From Bacteroidota bacterium (GTDB lineage Bacteria; Bacteroidota; Bacteroidia; Chitinophagales; Chitinophagaceae): a DNA stretch of 18,753 nucleotides. Every line of letters starts with the position of its first letter. Position 1 is the stretch's first letter. Location: positions 1 through 18,753 of the forward strand of contig JAFAGR010000058.1 of the NCBI GenBank assembly GCA_023422565.1, written 5' to 3'. The position numbers and the translations under genes are program-made. Under the pieces are notes generated by a model. The model searched no databases and was not told the DNA's origin. It saw only the letters and a program-made list of their open reading frames with translations. This document shows, one piece after another, positions 6,660-12,976 of the stretch.

Positions 6660-6783
6660 ACCCAACGCCTTTCCGACTTGCGGCGAATGGATATTTATTT
6701 GCCGGCTTTGAAAAGCAAGCTTTTCACGTAGTCAGTTATAAATATCCTGCACTTTTTGAAAGGCTTGGTACTGTGCGTTAGGG
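6660..6783. repeat. Nested imperfect palindrome, attC-like in layout
   Basis: Four stems nest inside one another: CCCAACGC (6661-6668) with GCGTTAGGG (6775-6783, one-base bulge); GCCTTTC (6667-6673) with GAAAGGC (6758-6764); GGATATTTAT (6689-6698) with ATAAATATCC (6738-6747), perfect; and a central hairpin GAAAAGC-AA-GCTTTTC (6710-6725). The outer boxes ACCCAAC and GTTAGGG are close to the attC core consensus, the 124-bp length is in range, and extra unpaired bases lie on one side only. It shares no sequence with copies A-C, so its role is uncertain. Confidence 0.5.
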
Positions 6784-6847
6784 ATTGGCAGTCCGCCTCT
6801 GGCGGGCCAAAAGCACGACCCCCGACGCTTCGGGCGGGGAAATGCCT
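6775..6847. repeat. GC-rich REP-like palindromic element, copy 2
   Basis: It begins GCGTTAGGGATTGGCAG and contains the hairpin TCCGCC-TCT-GGCGGG (6792-6806), then a second hairpin of the form CCCG-N6-CGGG (6821-6834). It is the inverted counterpart of copy 1 at 4444-4526, so the two face each other across the recombinase gene. The GC-rich half has diverged more than the hairpin half. Confidence 0.7.
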
Positions 6848-6978
6848 AAAAATAATTCTGAAAAATTTGAAGTATTAATTGCCGGCTTTTTGGAATAATA
6901 CCTTTGTCCTCGATAGGTTACAAAACTGGTTCGCCAAAAAGCAAGTGAGCCCGGCAAGACAATTTGAAAGGACGGAAT

Positions 6979-7280
6979 AGTTCGTGAAACACGAATTACA
7001 AAGAGTTTGCGATTGGAATGGTTCGTGAGTCACGAGCCACAGACGTTGAAAGGCGAAATGGTTCGTGAGACACGAACCACAGACAATTTGCGTGAGACAC
7101 GAACCACAGACGTTTTGCGAGTGGAAACAGTTCGTGAGACACGAACAACAGATCTTTTGCGAGTTGAAATGGTTCGTGAGACACGAACTACAGACCATTT
7201 GCGAGTGAAAATAGTTCGTGAGTCACGAACCACAGACGTTGAAAGGCGAAATGGTTCGTGAGACACGAACCACAGACGTT
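6979..7280. repeat. Eight-unit tandem array of hairpin repeats
   Basis: Eight units of about 40-42 bp start near 6980, 7021, 7061, 7088 (shortened), 7130, 7172, 7214 and 7254. Each carries an 8-bp stem, GTTCGTGA-G-TCACGAAC or GGTTCGTG-AGA-CACGAACC, followed by CACAGAC and a spacer that is itself partly conserved (TTTGCGAGTGGAAA or GTTGAAAGGCGAAA). The 64-bp blocks at 7021-7084 and 7214-7277 differ by one base, showing a recent larger duplication. The open frames across it in several registers follow from the ~14-codon period and are not taken as genes. Confidence 0.85.
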
Positions 7281-7316
7281 GTAGAGTCATAACTAATAAC
7301 TCAAATCCTCCACATC

Positions 7317-7994
7317 TTATTTGAGCATGAACTTAATGCCGTTTACATAGTGTATGCGCCATCCGCTTTTCAGGTGGCCGACGAGTTCCTTTCTGTCGTA
7401 TGAAGAGAAGTATACAAAATTGAAAGACCCGATACTTTTTACTTTGCCGCGGAAGGCCTTGTCTTCAAAATTGGTGTAGTACGAAACCTGCACGGGGCCA
7501 ATGCTGCGCACCTTTCCGCCAAAAGATGCATCAAAAGAAGAGTAATACAGAATGTCGTTGCTGCCGATGCGCTTTATTTTCCCGCGCAGGGCTGCTTCAT
7601 CATATTTATTATAATATTCTATACGCGCCGTTCCGATCGATTTTAATTTGCCGGCCAGATCAACATCTTCAAAAGAGGAGTAATAAGTTAGCTCCTTCAT
7701 GCCGATGTAACGGATCTTGCCGCGAAATGCTTCGTCCACCAAATCAGTATAGCGGTCAACCTTGCCGGTGTACTGTTCAAGCCTTTCCTGCATACGATCT
7801 GTACGGCCTTTATAAATATCAATACCATACTCACCCACTTCTCCGGATGGGGAAATGTTCACCACCACGTTCTCATCCAACTCAACCGCGATGGATTGAA
7901 GGTCGCCGGTTTCAGACATCACCACCTTATTCAGCCGCTGCGCCTGTGTTGCAAAAGCGATCGACAGCAGGCAAACTAACAGGAAAGATTTCAT
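7317..7994 (-). CDS. Secreted protein with 23-residue repeats
   Basis: A 225-residue protein with a signal peptide (MKSFLLVCLLSIAFATQAQ, cleavage after AQ at about 19). From residue ~90 it consists of five repeats of 22-23 residues with the pattern GK-(I/V/L)-(K/R)-x-IG-x5-(Y/F)-(Y/F)-(S/T/N)-x-(F/Y)-(D/E), with GK at 92, 115, 138, 160 and 183 and a degenerate sixth at 206. Each repeat probably makes two short beta strands, giving a regular beta stack, as in WG-type or toxin-binding repeats; the function is unknown. It is a lone gene, divergent from the gene at 8162, and its 3' end lies 37 bp from the hairpin array. I recognise no named family. Confidence 0.75.
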   Translation of the reverse strand: MKSFLLVCLLSIAFATQAQRLNKVVMSETGDLQSIAVELDENVVVNISPSGEVGEYGIDIYKGRTDRMQERLEQYTGKVDRYTDLVDEAFRGKIRYIGMKELTYYSSFEDVDLAGKLKSIGTARIEYYNKYDEAALRGKIKRIGSNDILYYSSFDASFGGKVRSIGPVQVSYYTNFEDKAFRGKVKSIGSFNFVYFSSYDRKELVGHLKSGWRIHYVNGIKFMLK

Positions 7995-8148
7995 GCGTAA
8001 AATTTATTTGATAAAGTTACTGCATTTTTCTTTTTTGATGGCCTTCCCATCCACGGGTGAATTAATTAACAAACGCGACGCAAATAAGCAGAACACGCGG
8101 CGCGGCCGGAAATCGACGGCAGGCCCTGTATTATTACCTTTTTACTTT

Positions 8149-8156
8149 TACTTTTG
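8149..8156 (+). promoter_or_regulatory. Candidate -7 box very close to the start codon
   Basis: TACTTTTG matches TAnnTTTG and ends only 5 bp before the ATG at 8162. If used, the transcript would begin at or next to the start codon, that is, a leaderless or nearly leaderless mRNA. No good -33 box is visible, so this is tentative. Confidence 0.35.
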
Positions 8157-8161
8157 CGGCT

Positions 8162-8689
8162 ATGGATCTTTTACAAATTAAAGTGGGCGACGTGCAGGCT
8201 GCCATTTCCTTCATCAGCGCCATTGCATTCATATACCTTTTAATTGAGTTTAAAGGGATGAAGGATGCCATTAAGGAGCGGGCCGGCGTGAACAATGAGG
8301 CGGTTCGGCTGAAGCTACAGGCTTATGAAAGGTTAAGCCTTTTTGCGGAAAGATCGGGATTGAAGAACCTGGTGAGCCGGATGCCGATGACGGGTGAACC
8401 TGCCGCAGTAATTCATGAGCGACTGTTGCATGAGTTGCGGTCGGAGTATGAATATAATGTGAGCCAGCAGATTTATGTGAGCGGCGAAATATGGAACGCA
8501 ATTACAAAGCTGCGCGACCAAAACATCTATATCATTAATCAATTGTATGCAGGGCTGCCATCCACCGCTTCGGGTATGGACCTTGGGAAAAGGATCATTG
8601 AATACAGTTTGAACCCGAATGCAGAACTCAATACAATTGTGTTGGATGCACTGCAATTTGAAGCGAAAAAAGTAATGGAGACCGCATAA
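8162..8689 (+). CDS. Membrane-anchored coiled protein of unknown function
   Basis: A 175-residue protein with one N-terminal hydrophobic helix (about residues 8-28, VGDVQAAISFISAIAFIYLLIEF) followed by a charged, helical cytoplasmic body (KGMKDAIKERAGVNNEAVRLKLQAYERLSLFAERSG...). Small proteins of this design occur widely in Bacteroidota, but I cannot name a function. Its stop is 8 bp before the ATG of the methylmalonyl-CoA mutase gene, so the two are almost certainly co-transcribed; this suggests co-expression but not a biochemical link. Start ATG 8162 is chosen as the first codon before the hydrophobic helix. Confidence 0.78.
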   Translation: MDLLQIKVGDVQAAISFISAIAFIYLLIEFKGMKDAIKERAGVNNEAVRLKLQAYERLSLFAERSGLKNLVSRMPMTGEPAAVIHERLLHELRSEYEYNVSQQIYVSGEIWNAITKLRDQNIYIINQLYAGLPSTASGMDLGKRIIEYSLNPNAELNTIVLDALQFEAKKVMETA

Positions 8690-8697
8690 ACAAGCTC

Positions 8698-10260
8698 ATG
8701 GAGAAAAGAAAAGTTTTCAACGATTCAGGAATTGAAGTAAAGGAAGTATATACTGCTGCTGATCTTCCAAAAGGCATTGAGGAAATGCCTGGGAAGTTCC
8801 CGTTCACGCGTGGCGTGCAGCCCGACATGTACCGCGGGCGTTTGTGGACGATGCGCCAATATGCCGGATTTTCTACCGCAGAAGAAAGTAATAAGCGATA
8901 TCATTACCTGCTGAAGCAAGGCGTGATGGGGCTCAGCGTGGCGTTCGACCTGCCCACACAGATCGGTTACGACAGCGACCATTCACTGGCTGACGGCGAA
9001 GTGGGAAAGGTGGGCGTGGCGATCGACAGCCTCGAAGACATGGAAAAACTTTTCGCCGGCATTAAGCTCGAGGATGTTTCTACTTCCATGACCATTAATG
9101 CAAGCGGATTTATTTTGCTCGCGTTTTATGTGGCACTTGCCAAGAAGCAGGGCGCAGACCTCGGTAAAGTTTCCGGTACTATTCAGAACGACATTTTAAA
9201 AGAATACGCCGCGCGGGGCACGTACATTTATCCACCCAAACCTTCGATGCGCATCATTACTGACATTTTTGAATGGTGTAGTAAGGTTGTGCCGAAATGG
9301 AACACCATTTCTATATCCGGGTACCACATTCGTGAAGCGGGAAGCACGGCGGTGCAGGAAATAGCCTTCACACTAAGTAACGGTAAGGCGTATGTGCAGG
9401 CGGCGAAGGAGAAGGGAATTGATGTGAATGTGCTGGGCAAAAGGCTTTCCTTCTTTTTTAATTCGCACAATAACTTGTTTGAGGAAGTTGCCAAGTTCCG
9501 GGCCGCAAGAAGAATGTGGGCTAAGATGATGAAGGAACTTGGGGCAACGGATGAAAAGGCAATGATGCTCCGTTTTCATACTCAAACCGGAGGAAGTACG
9601 CTTACCGCGCAACAACCGCAGAATAATATCAGCCGGGTAACGGTTCAAACACTTGCAGCGGTTATGGGCGGAACACAATCGCTACATACTAACGGTTACG
9701 ATGAAGCGCTGAGTCTGCCTACGGAAGAAGCCGCCAGAATAGCCCTTAGAACTCAGCAGATCGTTGCCTTTGAAAGCGGTGTGCCGGATACGGTTGATCC
9801 GCTTGCCGGAAGCTATTACATAGAAGCGCTTACCGACCAGGTTGAAAAAGAAGCCATGCTGTTAGTGGAAAAGATAGATGCCATGGGCGGAAGCGTTGCC
9901 GCGATAGAAAGCGGATTTATGCAGGAAGAAATTGCGAGGAGCGCCTACGATTATCAAAGGCATATTGAAAGCGGTGAAAAAATAATTGTAGGCGTAAACA
10001 AATTCACGATCGAGGAAGAGGCCGATACACCGGTATTTAAGATTGATTCTAGCATACAGGCGAACCAAGTGGCCTCATTAAGAAAGCTCAAACAGAACCG
10101 TGATCAGCAAAAAGTTTCAGAATGCCTGAGGGCGCTTAGGAGTTGCGCGAATACGGATAAAAATATAATGCCCTTCGTACTTGATGCGGTAGAAAAATAT
10201 TGTACACTTGGAGAGATAGCGGATTGTTTGAGGGAGGTGTTTGGGGAATACAGTAATTAG
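8698..10260 (+). CDS. Methylmalonyl-CoA mutase, stand-alone large (catalytic) subunit
   Basis: A 520-residue B12-dependent acyl-CoA mutase TIM barrel that interconverts methylmalonyl-CoA and succinyl-CoA. The residues that set substrate choice in the methylmalonyl enzyme are present: Tyr55 (RQYAGFSTAEESN), Gln163 and Arg173 (TIQNDILKEYAARGTYIYPP), and His210 (ISISGYHIREAG), equivalent to Y89, Q197, R207 and H244 of the Propionibacterium enzyme. Isobutyryl-CoA mutases replace the Tyr and Arg with Phe and Gln, so methylmalonyl-CoA is the likely substrate. The chain stops after FGEYSN, where fused enzymes continue into the cobalamin-binding DxHxxG domain; this resembles the archaeal-type split enzyme, which needs a separate small B12-binding subunit. 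No such gene lies in this window. It is preceded by an 8-bp gap from its upstream neighbour. Confidence 0.93.
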   Translation: MEKRKVFNDSGIEVKEVYTAADLPKGIEEMPGKFPFTRGVQPDMYRGRLWTMRQYAGFSTAEESNKRYHYLLKQGVMGLSVAFDLPTQIGYDSDHSLADGEVGKVGVAIDSLEDMEKLFAGIKLEDVSTSMTINASGFILLAFYVALAKKQGADLGKVSGTIQNDILKEYAARGTYIYPPKPSMRIITDIFEWCSKVVPKWNTISISGYHIREAGSTAVQEIAFTLSNGKAYVQAAKEKGIDVNVLGKRLSFFFNSHNNLFEEVAKFRAARRMWAKMMKELGATDEKAMMLRFHTQTGGSTLTAQQPQNNISRVTVQTLAAVMGGTQSLHTNGYDEALSLPTEEAARIALRTQQIVAFESGVPDTVDPLAGSYYIEALTDQVEKEAMLLVEKIDAMGGSVAAIESGFMQEEIARSAYDYQRHIESGEKIIVGVNKFTIEEEADTPVFKIDSSIQANQVASLRKLKQNRDQQKVSECLRALRSCANTDKNIMPFVLDAVEKYCTLGEIADCLREVFGEYSN

Positions 10261-10307
10261 TTATTTTTTTGATTCAATAATTTTCCATCTGTAAGCCTCT
10301 AATATTT

Positions 10308-10763
10308 ATGAAGAAGTTTTTGGTTTTTGCTCTTTTTCTTTCATTAAGCATTTCTCTTTACGCTCAATCTGAAAAGGAGAAAGCGCAAAAGGTGGTGATC
10401 GATTTTTTTGAAGCGCTCTCGGCGATGGATAGCGGCCTTATCGATCCACTGGTTACGAAGGATTTTATTTTGCTGGAAATGGGTGAGGTGTGGAATGCCG
10501 ACACGCTGAAAAGCAAGATGGTACTGCCGAAAGGGATCAAATTCAAACGCACCAACTTTTTGGATTTCATGAAGACTGATGTGCAGAACAATACTGCCTG
10601 GATCAGTTATCACAACAGGGCCGAAATAGTTTGGAATGATGGCGTGCGCATGTTGAGATGGCTGGAAAGCGCCGTGCTGATTAAAGAGAATGATATTTGG
10701 AAAATTAGCCTGTTACATTCCACCAAGGTGCCGATTGCAGAAGTTGAGGTAAAGCAGTATTAG
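10308..10763 (+). CDS. Secreted NTF2-like (DUF4440/SnoaL type) protein
   Basis: A 151-residue protein with signal peptide MKKFLVFALFLSLSISLYAQ, followed by a ~130-residue domain starting SEKEKAQKVVIDFFEALSAMD. The helix-then-sheet pattern, with VVIDFFEALSAMDSGLIDPLVTKDFIL and the closing strands AWISYHNRAEIVW and WLESAVLIKENDIWKISLLHSTKV, is typical of NTF2-like cone folds. Such proteins may be ligand-binding or enzymatic; no catalytic residues can be assigned. It starts 47 bp after the mutase stop on the same strand, so it may be read in the same transcript, but no functional link is implied. Confidence 0.82.
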   Translation: MKKFLVFALFLSLSISLYAQSEKEKAQKVVIDFFEALSAMDSGLIDPLVTKDFILLEMGEVWNADTLKSKMVLPKGIKFKRTNFLDFMKTDVQNNTAWISYHNRAEIVWNDGVRMLRWLESAVLIKENDIWKISLLHSTKVPIAEVEVKQY

Positions 10764-10857
10764 GATTTGTTGTGGGGAGGAGAGGACATTTGATACCGGG
10801 AGAGTTGGAAGGGATGCGGATACCGCTCTATCTGGCTCCCAACCTGCGGGTGGTCAT

Positions 10858-11085
10858 CCGGTTATAACTTTTAAGCGCGTAAACTATAAGAATCCGAATT
10901 TTTGTACACTCTTTTTAGCTGATAAATCTCCTTTTTCGCGCAAGATTCATCGGTTATGCACCGAAAAATAGAGCCTTAAACTGTTTTTTTTGTATTGATG
11001 GTAGGATTTAGCCAGCTATTTATCCTTTAAAAAAGGCGTAAAAAAAGAGAATGTGAATCGCCAACGCGGCGAAAGGTTATAACCG
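10858..11085. repeat. Degenerate ~228-bp inverted-repeat element (MITE-like)
   Basis: The ends are inverted copies: CCGGTTATAACTTTTAAGCG (10858-10877) and, on the other strand, CCGGTTATAACCTTTCGCCG (11085-11066). Partial complementarity continues inward (ATTC, CTCTTTTT and GATAAAT words in both arms), and the centre has a hairpin TCGGT-TATGC-ACCGA near 10952-10966. The interior has no coding capacity. This could be a decayed miniature transposable element or a structured RNA; no target duplication is obvious. Confidence 0.45.
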
Positions 11086-11510
11086 GCCCGTTTCTCCCAA
11101 AAATTGGAAATTGATTCTGATATCAGCAGGGTCCTTCCTTCTTTCGCTTGTCCAAAAGCAGTTACGATACGATCCTCCCTCCTTGGTCCGTTCCCTTATC
11201 ACTACGTGGATTCAGCTGCAACTGCGCAATATTGCAGGCGAAATCTTAATCTAAAAACGTAGGAGTAACTGTCATTTTCTACGAATTCCGTAGACTAAAG
11301 GCAAAAAAATCACCTGAACGGGTTAGATTTTCCGGTTTTTTAAGATTCGATTGATTAGTCAGACCTTTATCAGTGCGACTGAAATCCGCGGACAATCGCC
11401 AAATGGGCTCTGATGGGAGGACCGTATAGCCGATTAAAAGTTATCAAGCTCTAACCGTTCCAGAATACCGAAATTGATACATTGATAATTCCCCTACGTT
11501 CCATGCAACC
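11086..11510. other. Gene-free stretch with several small inverted repeats
   Basis: No gene is supported. It holds a hairpin CTGCAA...TTGCAG (about 11216-11237); a CTACG element (11279-11283) that could pair either with CGTAG upstream (11259-11263) or with CGTAG downstream (11289-11293); and an outer pair of AATCTTAA-like and TTAAGATT-like arms (about 11242-11348). No gene follows closely in either direction that such a structure would control, apart from the 3' end of the radical SAM gene. Confidence 0.35.
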
Positions 11511-12815
11511 CTAACGCGCAAAATCCTTATCGAAATCCCCCGTTATCCTCTCCATTGAAGGATTAAAATATCCGAATTTAAGTTCGGGGAATTCATCTCT
11601 TATCAGATGCATTAACGTATCAATACCCATCGCTTCGCCGCCGTCGGCTTGGCCAATCTTGCCGAGATACCAATCAGGATCGATATTAAAGTTTCGCCAC
11701 TGTATCATCTTCAATCCTGTTTCGCGTATCAACTTCCTGAGCGCCTCATATTCGGCTTCCGTGTCCGTCATGCCCGGAAATACAAAATAGTTTATACTCG
11801 TCCACCCGCCAAAGCTGTTCACCACTTTCAGGCTTTCAATAATATCATTGAACGTATAGTTATTCGGTCTGTAATATGGCAAATAAATGTTTTCACGCGC
11901 AGAATTTGTACTCACGCGGATGCTGTTCAAACCCGCTTTGCACAGGGCTTCCACCGCATCCGGCTTACTCCCGTTTGTGTTGATGTTTATGCTTCCACGT
12001 GAGGTATGTTTTCTTATTTCGATGATTGAATCACGTATCGTTTCCCACATCAACAACGGTTCACCTTCGCAGCCCTGGCCAAAGCTTACCAGGGGATAGG
12101 GCGCACTTTGGAGATGCGGCACCGTGAATTCCACGATCTCTTCTACGGATGGTTTAAACGTGAGCCTGTCCTGCGTGGAAAATATTTCCTCTTCCTCAGG
12201 TTGAAAGGAAATGCATCCGACGCAATTTGCATTACATGCGGGAGATACCGGCACCGGGCATTCCCACCGGTGAAGGGCGAGGTTTCTTGCGGCGGGACAG
12301 GTATAAGTCATGCAGCAATTTTCCATCAGGTGCTTTACAAGCCTGTTATGCGGATAGTGTTGCAGTAGTTCATTTGCTCCTCCCTCAATTTTCGTGTCAT
12401 CGTAACCGGTAGCTTCCTGCCTTATATCCTGCTCAATCCGAACTGCAGGAACATATATCACGTCATTATACCAGCCTACAGCGGTGTAGCAAAATAGAGG
12501 TAGCGTGGGGGCTTCGGGTAATGTTTCATATGCGGCAATGAACAAGCCCGTGTATGCAGGTGGAATAAATGCCGCTACTGCCCAGCCTTTTTCACAAAGC
12601 CGCATTTCACCTGATTGCACGTCTATGCCAATACCGCGGCGGCCGGGGAGTTCATAGAGTTGTCCGCCCGTAGGCAGTGCGATCCAGTTTTCCAGGGGAA
12701 CGGGCAAGGCATCCCAACCGGAGCGGCCGGTGACATATAGAGAAGTGTCTTCAAAGAAATTTACTTCCCCATCGGAGTACAACAGAAAGGGGCTTGATTG
12801 GAGGGAGTGCATCAT
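11511..12815 (-). CDS. Radical SAM protein of unknown substrate
   Basis: A 434-residue protein. The central SAM domain has the [4Fe-4S] motif C194-NAN-C198-VG-C201 (CX3CX2C), the SAM-binding GQGCEGEP (about 247-253), then ININTNGSKPD and LNSIRVSTNSARENIYLPYYRP. These are characteristic barrel strands of an AdoMet radical enzyme of the MoaA/PqqE-like branch. The ~160 N-terminal residues precede the barrel and are not an obvious known domain. A group of cysteines just before the motif (C167, C168, C173, C186) may bind a second cluster. ATGATG at 12815-12810 is used as the start because a good promoter box lies directly upstream. No maturation target or partner is adjacent, so the substrate is unknown. 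Confidence 0.88.
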   Translation of the reverse strand: MMHSLQSSPFLLYSDGEVNFFEDTSLYVTGRSGWDALPVPLENWIALPTGGQLYELPGRRGIGIDVQSGEMRLCEKGWAVAAFIPPAYTGLFIAAYETLPEAPTLPLFCYTAVGWYNDVIYVPAVRIEQDIRQEATGYDDTKIEGGANELLQHYPHNRLVKHLMENCCMTYTCPAARNLALHRWECPVPVSPACNANCVGCISFQPEEEEIFSTQDRLTFKPSVEEIVEFTVPHLQSAPYPLVSFGQGCEGEPLLMWETIRDSIIEIRKHTSRGSININTNGSKPDAVEALCKAGLNSIRVSTNSARENIYLPYYRPNNYTFNDIIESLKVVNSFGGWTSINYFVFPGMTDTEAEYEALRKLIRETGLKMIQWRNFNIDPDWYLGKIGQADGGEAMGIDTLMHLIRDEFPELKFGYFNPSMERITGDFDKDFAR

Positions 12816-12816
12816 G

Positions 12817-12846
12817 CAAAAGTAATTCGGAATTGGGAGAGTTCAA
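12817..12846 (-). promoter_or_regulatory. Candidate promoter of the radical SAM gene
   Basis: The minus strand reads TACTTTTG (12824-12817), a full TAnnTTTG match, with TTG (12846-12844) exactly 19 bp upstream, which fits the Bacteroidota -33/-7 arrangement. The -7 box ends 1 bp before the ATG at 12815, so the mRNA would start at or inside the ATGATG and be leaderless, or the true start is further in. Confidence 0.5.
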
Positions 12847-12923
12847 CTGCAATCTTGCATGTTGAATTTTGAATGCTGGTTTATTGCTACTTAAAATGTT
12901 AAGGGAATCTCAAGGATATGAAT

Positions 12924-12954
12924 AAAAAAAGCCCACGATTAAAATCATGGGCTT
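12924..12954 (-). terminator. Rho-independent terminator of secDF
   Basis: On the minus strand, a 12-bp stem AAGCCCATGATT / AATCGTGGGCTT (12954-12929, with one G-U pair and a 2-base loop) is followed by a run of seven T (12930-12924). It lies 23 bp after the secDF stop codon and in the right orientation. Confidence 0.88.
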
Positions 12955-12976
12955 ATCTCAAATTATGCGTTGAAAA

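Noticed and set aside
6979..7280. CRISPR array
   Set aside because: The spacers are short (about 16-20 bp) and resemble each other, two units share identical spacers, unit length varies from 27 to 42 bp, and no cas gene is present.
6875..7290. Overlapping open frames on both strands through the hairpin array (for example Cys-rich SCLTNHF repeats on the minus strand)
   Set aside because: The repeat unit is about 42 bp, a multiple of three, so a frame open in one unit stays open in all. Several frames on both strands are open at once, there are no start signals, and the conserved feature is the DNA palindrome.
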